Of a stretch of DNA of 64,000 nucleotides, positions 36,838 through 48,600 are shown in pieces. A model generated the notes under the pieces. It did no database searches. It saw only the letters and a program-made list of their open reading frames with translations, and was not told the DNA's origin. Origin of the DNA: Epiperipatus broadwayi (lineage: Eukaryota > Onychophora > Udeonychophora > Euonychophora > Peripatidae); assembly GCA_028023455.1 (NCBI GenBank), contig JAQFVV010006312.1, positions 4,053,835 to 4,117,834 on the forward strand. Reading direction: 5' to 3'. Numbering within the stretch: position 1 is the first letter of the stretch; every line of letters starts with the position of its first letter. Position numbers and translations under genes: made by a program.

Positions 36838-37958
36838 ACTCTACGTGAACTTTGTTTTACCGAAAGGTAACTATTTTTGTTTTTTATTCTTCCCAAGGTA
36901 AATTAATTCCCATTAAATCTCCGCTCAATCTAATCATAAATATGTCTCCTTAAATCAATATAGACTCATATCTAATATTTGCTGTGTTTTCCAATATTTT
37001 ATAGTGTGTCTTGGAATCTTAGTTTTAAGATTCCAATTTGCTTTCAGTTTTGTTTATTGGAGAGTGACGAATGAGTTTTATATTTATATTTTATACCTCG
37101 CTTTTATAAATGCTTTAGCAGTCGTGCATTTTAAATGCTTACCTGTAATTATTTAGCATTCAATAATTAATTTTAAACTCTCTCTTTGCCCTATTGCTAA
37201 ACCTCCAAAAATCTTTTGGCTGGCAACTTTATCATCTAATTTGCCGCCTGGGGAGATTTCGTTTTTAATATCTCTAAAAAGTGGAAATTAGAATTGTGTT
37301 TTCTTTTGTAATTTTATAAGTCATCAGCAGGAAGATAAAATTTATCCTTTCTTAAATTACAGGTGAGCGATACTTTTGTTCTGCTAAAGTGTTTACAACT
37401 TTTAAGATTTTTATACTCATGTGCACTCTCCAATAGATTTATTTTTGTATTTATTACGTATGCTTTAAATTTATCAGAGTGTGTACTCAGAATTTGTTTG
37501 TAATTCATTTTCTTTTTTTTAATTGCTGGGGCAGACGTAACTGTTTTTCTAATTATTTGCTTGTCTCTTATTGAGACCTTTTCGTATTAAATGAAATTTG
37601 CTTCCTCCCTTTTAACTTTGTTTATTAGAAGATCAGTCAGTCTGTCATAGCTTTGCCTTTAATATTTCTCGTACATGCCTGAGTTAGCCCCCATCTATGG
37701 TGTCATAAACTTATATTTAATAATTTATTTTCTCATAATAAAATTTATGAAATATGTTTAAACTTAATTTGGCTGACGTTTGTCTTTGTGCTTTTGTCTC
37801 AATTGCCTAAACAATTTAAGATCTCTGTTTTCTCCCTGAGTCTAGTCGGCACAAACCATCATCATCATCATCTATTCTGATCACAGTAAACAAATTTTCC
37901 AGACACGTAGTGGTCTGGTGGTACCCTCTGTTTCAGAATAGATTGAGTATCCGGTATA

Positions 37959-38436
37959 TAGGATAATATTTTTTAGCGCTACCAACATGAGGCTTCGAGT
38001 TTTCAAACTCATGTGAGATTTTGTTTGGATAATTGAGAAAGATTTCAGGTATAAGAGGCAAGATTTAGTAGGTGGAGGTTCGGTTTTTGTTAATTATTGT
38101 ATGTATGTTTGGAGTAAGTTTGGTAGAATGGGGTTTGTCTTTCTTTTTAATAAAATAATTTATAAACTGTAAAAGTGTATTTTTGAAAAGTCTATCGGAG
38201 TAATTTTATTTCAAGAGTTAAATATAGTTCGTCTTTCTTTTCTATGAAATAAATTAGAAACTGTAAAAAGACTATTGTCTGAAAAGTTTGTCGGAGTAAT
38301 TTTATTTGAAGAGTTAAATATAGTTCATCTTTGTTTTGAAATAATTTATAGAAAACAGTAAATAGCATTTTATTTGCTATTAGATTTTAGATTTTCTTTT
38401 AAGAAATTAGTATTGCGAATTTAATTTGTGTCAAAA
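37959..38436 (+). other. Family B unit 2 leader with primer-site-like sequence
   Basis: The leader follows LTR 2. At 37974-37993 it reads TAGCGCTACCAACATGAGGC, which aligns with the TR-GAG primer-binding candidate except for scattered changes, one of which destroys the TGG start. It overlaps a hairpin made of ACATGAG (37985-37991) and CTCATGT (38008-38014). The remainder has GTCTTTCTTT and AATAATTTATA units repeated two to three times with ~80-bp spacing. Confidence 0.45.
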
Positions 38437-39338
38437 ATGGAAGTCAATGAAGAAAGCGACATGGCAGCATTTGTAGAAGAAAGTCCTGTCTCATTTAAAA
38501 ACCCTCAAATTGTAGAAAAAGAAGAAAGTGAGTCACAGATGATGATGAAGATGTTGATGAAGTTGGTAATAGAAATGAAGGAGGATATGAGTGAATTCAA
38601 GAAAAGTCAGCAAGCAATGATGGCAGAGTTTGAAGCAGAAATAAAGCAGGAAATTAAGCAGGTCCAACAGGCAATGAAGAAAAACGTTAGTGAAGTTAAA
38701 TAGGGCCAGCAGGCTATAAAGGAAAAAATGATTATGGAAATGAGAGAGATGAGGGGAGAAATAACGTAAAAAGTAGTAGAAACTCAGGAAGTAGAAAAGG
38801 TTGAGGTCATAGAAGATATAGAAATTAAGGTAGCACAGGATTGTACTAGGCCAGAAAAGGTGGAAATAAAGTTAGAAATAAGCACAGATGGGTTACAAAT
38901 AGAAAGTGTGGTGGAAAATCTAGTAAATGTAGATAAAGAAATAGAAGAAAGTTATAAGGTAAAAACAGAAAAGCATGTAGAAGAGTCTCCGCGTGAAACT
39001 AAAAATAAATTGTTTTCAATAACTGTTTGTGTTGAATATGAATGTGAAAAGAAGAAAAGAGTTAAAAAAGGATTAAGAAATATGATTTTAAAGTGGAAAT
39101 AGAATCCATCTATAGAACACTCTTATTTAAAACATTCAAAAAATGGGTAGAAGATAAAATTTTTTCCTTTATTAAGGTTGATATGCTCAAAAATAAAGTA
39201 GAAAAGGTTGAGGAATTGGGAAGTTTCGTTAAGAAAAAGATTCAGTTATATAACCTAGAAAATAGAGCAGAACGAGAAAGAGACAAGAGAAAATTGTATA
39301 AGCTAAGAAAATATGAGTGGGAAAGAAACTTATTTTAG
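38437..39338 (+). pseudogene. Family B Gag-like protein, broken second copy
   Basis: The gene is collinear with 34871-35806 but has a TAG stop at 38701-38703, another in-frame stop near 38767 and a frameshift near 39080-39100. The coiled-coil N-terminus, the segment starting KVEIKLEISTDG and the C-terminal parts ESIYRT, KWVEDK and KLRKYE are all still legible. The C-terminal half is thus a genuine shared part of the family protein, not a chance frame. Confidence 0.75.
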
Positions 39339-39612
39339 TAAGTTAGTAAAAGGAGTAAAAGAACCACCGGACAAAAGTTAAGGGTTCAGCATTTAGCAAT
39401 TGGACAGATTGTTTTTAATAAAAAAAAAAATTTTGTTAATGAATTACGAGAATGGAGAAAGGTTTTGATTCAAATGAAATATTGTTTTGTTTTTCTGAGT
39501 GCGAGGCAAACGTTCAGCCGAATTTCTAAGAATATTTTTAAAGTGTTTATAGTTAAAAAAAAAAAAAAGTTACAGGAAAGTTTTTTTTTTTTTGATCATG
39601 TTTTGAGGCAGT
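39339..39612 (+). other. Family B unit 2 region between gag and LTR 3
   Basis: Non-coding. It matches 35807-36056 after the first gag. It ends TTTTGAGGCAGT just before the LTR, where a polypurine tract should be; as in unit 1 this is short and weak. Confidence 0.5.
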
Positions 39613-41769
39613 TGAACCTGATTGAAATCCGATTCAATGGTGTCATTACAAAAAAAAAAAATTTATTAAGCTTTTAATTTTCATTAAATGTTTAATGTTT
39701 AAATTTTATTACTATTTAAAAAAAGAATACGTGTATCAAAATACACAAGTATTTATATGTAAAACGCTTCATTTCAAAGTTTATCGATTTATTTTAAAAT
39801 ACTTTTCATATACCGCTTGTTTTTACTTTAAATCAATTAATTAAAAACAAGCAACCTAGCTAATTACATTCCTGTGGCTTTTATTTTAAAGAGTGGAGGT
39901 TTGATTTTTATGTAGTTGTTTTCATTTCAATAATCTCTGGGTAGATTTCCTAGATAGATTGAGCGGGAGATTAATATTTGCCCTGCCTAAGGTGAAGAAA
40001 TTGAACAACAAGTAACGTGTTTCGCGGGAAATGGAGCAATGTATAAATAGCCCTAAAAATTTGGAGTGTCAGTTAATTCATTGTTCATTGATAGACAAGC
40101 TGTTGTTTATCAAGTGAGAATTTATATCAGTGTGGACATTTAATTTCTTAAAGGACATCAGCTGTGATTAAATACTTTTGCTTGCAACAAAATGAAAAAT
40201 TTTATACTTGTTACCACCACCCGAATGGCTTGCTAACTCCACAAAAATGGATCCCTGACTTCCAAGTTTGCTCCAGTAATGCCTTGAACACCTAAAAGAA
40301 GCCGGAACCTCTCTACATCTACATTGCAGCCTAAAGAACCTGAAAATGAACTTAAGTAAAAGTGCGCACTCTACGTGAACTTTATTTTACCGAAAGGTAA
40401 CTATTTTCGTTTTTATTCTTCCCAGGGTAAATTAATTCTCATTAAATCTCCACTCAATCTAATCATAAATATGTATTCTTAAATCAATATAGCCTCATAT
40501 TTAATATTTGCTCTAATTTCCAATATTTTGTAGTGTGTCTTGGAATTTTAGTTTTAAGATTCCAATTTGCTTTCAGTTTTGTTTATTGGAGAGTGACGAA
40601 TGAGTTTTATATTTTATACCTCACTTTTATAAATGCTTTAGCAGCCTCATATATATATATATATTTTTATGCTTACCTGTAATTATTTAGTATTCAATAA
40701 TTAATTTGTAATTTTATACTCTGTGTTTACCCTAGTGCTTAACCTCCAAAAATCTTTTGGCTGACGACTTTAATGTCTGATTTTCACAGGTGGAGATTTC
40801 GTTTCTAAAATCTCTAAAAGTGGAAATTAGAATTGTGTTTTTCTTTGTAATTTTACAAGTCATCAGCAGGAAGATAAAATTTATCCTTTCTTAAATTACA
40901 GGTGAGCGATACTTTTGTTCTGCTAAAGTGTTTACAACTTTTAAGATTTTCGTACTCCATGCACTCTCCGATAGATTCATTTGTGTATTTATTACATGTG
41001 CTTTAAATTTATCAAAGCATGTACTCAGAATTTGTTTGTAAGTTTATTTTCTTTTCGTTATCTGCTGGGACAGACGTAACTGGTTTTCTAATCATTTACT
41101 TGTCTCTTATTGAGACCATTAATTATTAATTTTAAAGTAATTTTCACCAATCGTTTGGCTGGGATTCACCAGATTAATTTTTTCTTCATTTCAATGATAT
41201 TTTTCTATTGTTCTTGGGGTGGATCAATCACTGTTATTTTAAATGTGGTAATTGGTGCAGTTCACACCAATATAAGGACATTCAAGAACTGACCATGTTT
41301 AGATCTCAAACAGCTCATCGGCACTGGTTCTTTGATTTATTTCAAGGGCATATGGTTTAAATATCTGAAAGAGAAAACTAGTGTTTAAATGAATCCTCTG
41401 CTGAATGAAATTTGCTTCCTCCCTTTTAACTTTGTTTATTAGAAAATCAGTCAGTCTGTCATAGCTTTGCCTTTAGTATTTCTGGTACATGTCTGAGTTA
41501 ACCTCCATCTATGGTGTCATAAACTTATATTTAATAATTTATTTTCTCATAATAAAATTTATGAAATATGTTTAAACTTAATTTGGCTGGTGTTTGCCTT
41601 TGTGATTTTGTCTCAATTGTCTAAACAATTTAAGATCTCTTGTTTCTCCCTGAGTCTAGTCAGTGCAAACCATCATCATCATCTATTCTGATCACAGTAA
41701 ACAAATTTTCCAGACACGTAGTTGTCTGGTGGCGCCTTCTGTTTCAGAATAGATTGAGTATCTGGTATA
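39613..41769 (+). repeat. Family B LTR 3, complete
   Basis: At 2157 bp this is the most complete LTR of the array, running from TGAACCTGATTG to CTGGTATA. It preserves the undisturbed TA tract at 40650-40666 that in LTR 1 holds the TR-GAG element. The right flank starts ATAC, matching the left flank of LTR 1. Confidence 0.85.
40042..40074 (+). promoter_or_regulatory. LTR 3 core promoter
   Basis: TATAAATAG at 40042-40050 and TCAGTT at 40069-40074 have the same spacing as in LTR 1. Confidence 0.65.
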
Positions 41770-41773
41770 ATAC

Positions 41774-42125
41774 ACACCCTCTTTTTACAGCATTCTATAA
41801 TAATATAGTTACATAAAACCTTCTCTCAACTGTAACCTACAAAGAGATGCAATAGTTGCTATCTAGAGTAAATTCACTCCTGAAGAGAGCCAAAGACAAC
41901 ATTCTTCTTGAGTCTGAATACTGAGGCATAATGGAATCCAAGAGTGGTGAGTTGGATGAACTAGCCTAAACTGTATCTGAATTTAATGTGTAAACTTAGA
42001 GCTTGACCACTGGAGGTAGTTATGATCATTGTTTAGGTACTTTATTTAATTATTCTCAGCATCTACTCTAGGTCTGACCATAGTGAGATGTGTTTCTCTT
42101 CTTCTAGTGGACTGTTACATTCTGG
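41774..42125. repeat. Dispersed repeat R, copy 1, right part
   Basis: The sequence after the array continues repeat R, matching 60030-60350: TGAATACTGAGGCATAATG, GAACTAGCCTAAA and CTGAATTTAATGTGTAAACT are shared. The similarity fades near 42125. Confidence 0.75.
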
Positions 42126-42515
42126 AATCCAGATTTTAGAAGCATAAAACATATGTTTCTAAGAAGATCAAGCTATTGGATTGGTAATTTTTTTAAAAAA
42201 CCATTTGAAATCTATTCATCCTGATGAATTTATCTGAATAGCAACCAATTAATACACCTAACCAAAAAATGAACCTCAAGTGAAACATTGAATGTGAATT
42301 TATTGATGGGAATGAAATAAAAAACTGAGACCATAAATAAATAATTAACTATAAAATTAAAGTAGATGAGTTTGGCAAATAAATTGTCAGAATAAAAACT
42401 AAACATTAAAAGTAATACACACACAAACAGAAAAATAAAAATACAGGGAGAAGTCAAATATAGGTGCTGAATGGAAAGAAATAGCATAAAGTTATATATA
42501 AGTATTAAAAAAATT

Positions 42516-43440
42516 TAATGATAACAGGAGCGAAAAGCATTTATTAAGTAAAAATATTAAATGTTCTAAGGAACTACAAGATAGTAGTGATAGTGAAGTA
42601 AAAGGTAATACTATTAGAGGTGGGAAAATCTCTTTGCAGGTCCAATTAGCTCAAGGTTCTGTAGCCAAAGTTAATCATTCTTGACAAACATGTGTCAAAG
42701 ATCAGGTGTTACCCCAAGTCCAAGGAGCATTCAACGATGAGAGGATCCATGTACCTGGAAGCAGAGTAGAGCATGTTACAGGAAAGATGACAATGATGGA
42801 ACAAATGCCCCAAATGCTCATGGAAAGCAGAAATAAACAGCATGAACGAAGGCATAAACATCATGAAGTAATAAATGAATCAGAAATTACATAGTAATGT
42901 GGACAGTAACATAAGCACCCTGAATAGTGACATGAATAATATGAAAGGAGAGATGAAGGTAGAAATGAATAATTTGAATGGCGAAATTAAGGAAGGATTG
43001 AATAAAAAGAAGATCAACATGAAAGAAAGTTTTAAAGCACACATAGATAATTTTAAGGCAGACCTGAAACTAGAAAAGAAAGATATAGAAAATAGACTCC
43101 ACAGACATAGAGAAATTGTCAATCAACTTAGATAGGATTCAGACAGACAACTCTGAAATGAAATAAGCACTTGGTGACAAGAAAAATGATATATATGAAA
43201 AGTATTTGAAGTGCCAACAGTAATTTGAAGAGTTTAGGTCTAGCATCATTAAGTAGTTAAATGTCAGATATGATGAAAAGTACAGAAGCCAAAATACATT
43301 TAGAAACAAGATGCACACTGACCAGAATAAGCTACAGGCTGAGACCTAAAGAGAATTCCAGGATGTACACTCAAAGATGTCCAACTCTCTGCACAACAGA
43401 ACATCAAGGCAGAGTCCTATAATAAAGTCCTATAAGACAA
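42516..43440 (+). pseudogene. Gag-like coiled-coil gene of another LTR element, broken
   Basis: An open stretch from 42516, with one TGA at 42684-42686, runs to 42894. It overlaps a second frame at 42875-43135 that is a repetitive coiled coil built on MNNLNGEIKEG and SNISTLNSDM units. Beyond 43135 the coiled-coil character continues with several stops to about 43440. The layout of repetitive charged helices ahead of an integrase tail at 44343 mirrors 4597-6147, so this is probably a decayed gag of the same broad family. No capsid motif was found. Confidence 0.55.
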
Positions 43441-43479
43441 AATCATCATTTTAAATGACTCAAAAACAAGGTATCCACA

Positions 43480-44142
43480 GTGGAAACAAACACAATCCTG
43501 GATGAAACCACTCTAAAAAAACTAAATGTGACCAAAGTGCTGGATGAAGCACCCAATCAGAGATTCATGAGAATTGAGTTCCAGCTGTTTCAAAAGACCC
43601 TAGCCAGTGGAGTACAACAAACTGAGATAAACTCCAAGGTGCACCCCATTAAAGAGGAATTAAACAGCATGAGAAACAACCCAGAGATCACCATGGAAAA
43701 CTTAAATAGTAAGAGCAAACAGTGCCAGGAACCCAAACTATACTCTAAACAAAAAGTATGCAAATATAGTAACAGATTTCAAAGCAGATCAATACCAGCA
43801 AAAAAGATCACCAGTAAAGATAACCACTGCAACTACCACATTAGTTTGAAAAAGTCAGATGAAGATATTATCTCTGATCATCTTATATCTCTGATACAGC
43901 ATTTAAAATCCCTCCACCATATAGAAGATGATCCAAATAAAGACGAATTGGGAAAGCGAATACCACTTCAAAAACCACTAAATAAAAAGAGCCACAGTTC
44001 CACAAGTTTTGCAATATCTATGAAGGCCTCTAATAGGCACATATTAAGAAAGGATCTTAGAGATTGTGACATGGAATACATAAACTGGACCAAAGCCAAA
44101 GAAATAAACCTAAATATAACATTTAAAAAAGAGTATAACTGA
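43480..44142 (+). pseudogene. Unrecognised 220-codon frame, probable remnant of the same element
   Basis: An open frame encodes a Lys-, Asn- and Ser-rich protein with no recognised domain. It lies directly after the decayed coiled-coil gag and in the same direction. It may be the C-terminal part of that protein, set off by a stop or frameshift near 43470. A zinc knuckle, protease motif or reverse transcriptase motif is not visible. Its length is notable for such AT-rich DNA, but codon-level evidence of function is lacking. Confidence 0.45.
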
Positions 44143-44342
44143 TGATGTTATAAACAAAAGAAAGAGAGGTTTAAAAGTAAAGTATAAAAGTAAGTAGGAC
44201 ATGGACATATATACCTACATCTCTTATTAAACAACTGTTTATGGACATTCAACAAAACATATGGTACAGGCCAACCAAACAACACAAGACTGACAGGAAA
44301 TTAATTAAGTACTAACCAACAGGTAAACAAACTCAGAGTGAC

Positions 44343-44643
44343 ATGGAAAATAATATATTAAAAGTGTATGAACAACTAATAGATAAGGATGAACAGAAAA
44401 ACAAAAACAAGAAGCATAATATGCAAAACTTTAAAATAGGAGATAAAGTCTTTATCAAAATGTCTCACCTAAGTAAATCATTCAAAAATAAGTGTCAAAA
44501 ATTTTATCACCCATATGAAGGCCCATTCACTTTTGTAAAACTGGCAGGTCCAAATGTGCTTCAATAAACATGAAAGTGGAAATTAAGGGTACATACAATG
44601 TCCACAATTTAAAATCTTATTTAGGTCAATCACACTCAGATTA
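44343..44643 (+). pseudogene. Integrase C-terminal tail, third copy
   Basis: The frame 44343-44567 contains FKIGDKVFIK, then a Lys/Ser stretch, then KFYHPYEGPFTFVK, the typical end of a gypsy integrase. A frameshift near 44565 leads into a second frame ending GTYNVHNLKSYLG before TAA at 44641-44643. The catalytic core is absent. It shares its design with the tails at 7-507 and 5789-6270 but is clearly diverged from them. Confidence 0.75.
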
Positions 44644-45185
44644 AATATAAGTTAAAAGATGGGCATAAATTTTAGTTGAGATTAAGAAAGAAAGAAATGT
44701 GAGTTCTAAAAATAAATAAATAAATAATAGGGTCAAAAGTTTTTGATGATAGTATATCCATGTAAGTGCAAAAGCAATTTTTGGGATACTTTTGAGACAA
44801 CCGAGACCAGGAGTTGATTTATACAGAATGATGGACAATGTAATACTTCATTTAGACCTAAGCCTCAAAAAAGAGCAGGATGAAGGCTAATGAATTAAAC
44901 TATGTGCCATCTACAATAGAGACATATTATCAGTTGAGTTTGAAACATATAACCATCAAAAATAAAATAAAAAGATCTATATATAAATATCACTCTACAA
45001 TAAAGTGATTAATAGAATAGGAAATCATGCAAGAGCATATATACAGTTGAGGAAATGTCAAAAAATAAAATGAGTAGGCTTTATAACTCTTCTGTAAACA
45101 AGAATACCCAGTCCAATGCTGAATAAGATATATACATACTACCAAAGTGTTAAAATTTTAATCCCAGCTTAAAATTTTAACTCTG
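44644..45185. other. Non-coding spacer
   Basis: Probably 3' sequence of the preceding element followed by anonymous DNA. No LTR could be matched. Confidence 0.4.
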
Positions 45186-45496
45186 TAAGGTTGGGAAGAT
45201 GTAATGGTAGCCTACAATCTGATTTAGTTACTCATACCACTAAATCAAACTCATTTGAAGTGTAAGATTATCTACGTTATATATAGAGTAAGTTAAAAAC
45301 AAACTCTTATGAAGCTTCAAAAATACCCTCAACCTGAGGGTATTTTTGAAGCTTCATAAGAGTTTGTTTTTAACTTACTCTATATATAACATTTGTAAAT
45401 AGGAGCTTTATTAAAATTAGGTCATCTGACTTGATTTTTTATCAATTTAAGATTATCTAATAAGTGGTTGTTCATGTATTATCATTTCACAGAGTA

Positions 45497-45500
<4 letters not shown>
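45186..45500. repeat. Dispersed repeat G, copy 2, with insertion
   Basis: It matches 14395-14520 on both sides of a 174-bp insertion at 45275-45448. It ends at a long (TA)n tract (45500-45557), as copy 1 does. Confidence 0.65.
45275..45448. mobile_element. 174-bp hairpin element with 11-bp target duplication
   Basis: The insertion is flanked by AAGATTATCTA at 45264-45274 and 45449-45459, and repeat G copy 1 shows the single-copy site (AAGATTAGCTA near 14468). It holds a perfect 56-bp inverted repeat (45276-45331 and 45335-45390) around a three-base loop, plus 58 bp of unpaired sequence. Non-coding. The duplication length is within the range of MULE-type DNA transposons, but the asymmetric position of the hairpin is unusual. 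Confidence 0.75.
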
Positions 45501-45560
<60 letters not shown>

Positions 45561-45676
45561 ACAAACATTTATTTTATTAAATACTATATCGAATAAATGT
45601 CACAATAGATTAATTTCCATTATCTAATAAAAAGATAAAAACCCTAATTAAAGAAATCATATAATTATATATATAT

Positions 45677-48600
45677 TGTAACCTAGTGTTATTGACACTT
45701 GGTTTATTTGGCATTGTTTCCACAGAAAAACAATGCTATTTTTTTTTAGAAAATAAAAAGATAAAATAATAATAATATTAAGTGATTAATAAGGTATGCT
45801 ATTTACTCACTTTAATGTGTTTTAAGCAAATAACTAAAAAAATTGGTAATCCAATGTCATTTTGAAGAAGAGCATGAATAATTTAATTAAAATAATAACA
45901 ATAAGAGCAATTTAATATAGTATAAAAGCACATATCATAAACAGTAATTGATTTTGGATGGGTAGAGGGGGAGAGTGGATAAGTATCTTATCATAAAGCA
46001 CAATAACTTCTGATAATTTATTTTTGTAGAAAATCATATTTAAAAGAAATATACATCACTAACTATTAATTAAGTATATTTATTATTTTTCATTATTTGT
46101 CAAATTATTTTGTAATCCATTTAAATCATACAGAAATATATGACTGTAATAAGTTTTTTTTTCCTTTCTTTTGTTTATGTATAATTAAATGATTATTTTT
46201 CTGTAAGAGGTCGCTAAAAGAAGACCGCCAAATTTTGAAAAAAGTTTAGTCTGACATTAGTTTTACAAGGAGGAAGCAGTACTGAAATTCGGTAATAAAT
46301 TTTTTATTATTTTTTATTGCAGAAATAAATATAAGTCAAGTAAATTTTTAATAATATCATGCGTGGCTAATCCTATTTGATAAGATATTCTGTTTTATGT
46401 TGCCATCTACCTATTTTAAAGCTTTTTATATGCAAAAATATACTATCTTCTGCTAAAGTTCAAAATGACCGTATTGACTACAGCAATCACGGAAAGTGTC
46501 ATTATGTTTAAAATAAGTAATATAAGTAATTTCCAGGAAATAATCAATTATTTGTTAACTTTACCTTATTTAATAATCTTTTCGTGGTATAAAAGAAAAA
46601 TTTATAATTAAAAAGACATATTATAAAAGCCAAGGAAAGTTAACTAGAAAATTTTGCGCTCTTTCTAAAAGAAATTGTCTGCTTTGAAAATAATGTAAGT
46701 TCCCCATATTAAAATATGTTTTATTCACTGAAAATTATCTAAAAATAATATTAATGATCAATGATATTTACTTATGCACCTGTATATTTTTAAAAAAGAA
46801 AATATAAATTTTCTCAAGGCAAATATCGGAAAATTTGTATGTGTGCATTTTACGGAGAATTCCTTATTAAAGACAAATTACAATTCCTAGAGTAGGAATA
46901 AAAACTACAAACATTAGTGACTTAATTATAACCATAATATAATATGTTATATTATACATCAACTGGAGTCGTTAAAACTTTATATCCACGTAAGTCAGCT
47001 GCAGTCGTTATAATAATAGTATTTTGGAAAATTCGCGCATTAGTTTTATTCCTAAGCCAGCTAGCTAAAAATGATACGTATCGCCAATAATAAAAAGAAA
47101 AGAATTGTATATGTGATCGTCTATCGTCAAATATTCATCATGTTAAAATATGTATTGTTTTCTTGGATCCCAAAATTATATCAGTTAATTCAAGGAAGAG
47201 TTAACATCCAACGCTGCTATGTTTTTTTCTTTGCTTAATTTATTAATTGCACCAGAATGGAGGCAACTTTTATATAAATGAAATAATAAAATGTGTTTCT
47301 TATTTTAAATTTGCTTCGTGAACTACGAATGGATCAAGTTCTTCATCTAGATAAATTGCCCAACGGAAAAACATTTTTCTAGTGAGATAATAAGCACTTG
47401 TTAAGTAATGATTTTTTTTTTACTAATTTGTAAAATTATGTGTATTTTTTTTTTATATCAACAGGTGAAAGGCTGTATAGTCAAGTAATATTTAAATGAC
47501 CTTGTAATCATAAAGGTATGTTTTCATATAATTATTCTAGGTTAAATTTATATTTGACATGGAAAAAAATTTTTTTATATAAAATGTGTTTACTTATGAT
47601 ATGCAATTATGGGTATAAATTTATATGTTAGATGCATAAAAGTAGAAAAATTTAGATACTTAATAGGTAAAATATCTAGTTAAAATTATCAGAAGTAATT
47701 AAAGAGAAGTGCTATACAGGATATTACTTATTTAAAGTTTGAAACAAATTTATACTATGTTAATTGAGGAACTTATTCCCAATTACTCTTTATTAACGCA
47801 TTCACTTGATTGAGTTCAAGATACTATACTACCAATTACTTGTTGAATGTTTCTTTGGCAAAGGTGAAAATTATTATGGTTAATTCTGTGATAACCATTG
47901 ATTTCAGACGTTGATCTAAGTATACCCCGGAACTTAAATTTAGTGTAATTAGTGTATTTGCTTGTCTTGCCCCGATATAGCATTGGTATATGCTTAATAT
48001 TCGCATAAGTAATAATTGTAATGTCTTTATTTTGTGGGATGGAAAATGATCTCCCCAAAAGCTTTATTTTCCATGAGGGGAATAGATAAAACTAGTATTC
48101 GGGTATGTTTATAACCCAAGTGATCGCTTCTCAGAGTTAGGACAATCAGTAATTTATATTGTATTTAGTGTATTTCATTCGTTAAAATCCCAGGAGAGGA
48201 TTATATTTGGTGTGTGTTCCTATTATGCCCAAGTAAGAGGCAAGGACCCACCAAACTATTTTAATGTAGTAGTTAACTCTACAGACCTTCAGTGTTATTC
48301 CATATTCCTCATGAGAAAATAGAGATAATTCCACCATGGAAGGTGTTGATTATTGTGTTTTGTTTAGAAAGTTATGGCAAGATAACGGGTATATTGGAGG
48401 TTAATTCCTCAAGCTCCATTTAGTATAAATAGCGTGCTAGTATATATGATCAATGTCTGGATTGTGCGGTGGAATAGTGCTGGTAATCCACATGTAAGTC
48501 AATGGAGAGAGTAAGTTTAAAATTGCGTGATTTAGAAATTTTTATTTGCCAATGGAGGGTTCAAATACTAGGTTTAATTCGGGTTAATGATTAATTAGCA

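Larger units (their letters stand above)
36057..37958 (+). repeat. Family B LTR 2
   Basis: This LTR starts TGAACCTGATTG after a short purine stretch (GAGGCAGA) and ends GGTATA. It aligns with LTR 3 throughout but lacks about 210 bp after the word TTGAGACC (LTR 3 positions ~41116-41400) and has no TA tract at the site where TR-GAG entered LTR 1. It is the most diverged of the three. Confidence 0.85.
25567..41769 (+). mobile_element. Tandem LTR-retroelement array (family B): LTR-gag-LTR-gag-LTR
   Basis: Three copies of a ~2-kb LTR begin T(G/A)AACCTGATTG and end GGTATA. They enclose two internal regions, each with a gag-like gene on the plus strand. The outer edges are flanked by the same four bases, ATAC (25563-25566 and 41770-41773). 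The matching unoccupied site, with one ATAC at 60019-60022, is found in repeat R copy 2. This marks the array as one insertion of LTR-element type. No protease, reverse transcriptase, RNase H or integrase frame is present in either unit, so the family is non-autonomous. The first LTR is split by the TR-GAG element and lost its 3' end through an inverted duplication; the second LTR carries a deletion. A tandem of this kind usually arises by recombination between LTRs of neighbouring or sister copies (inference). Confidence 0.85.
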
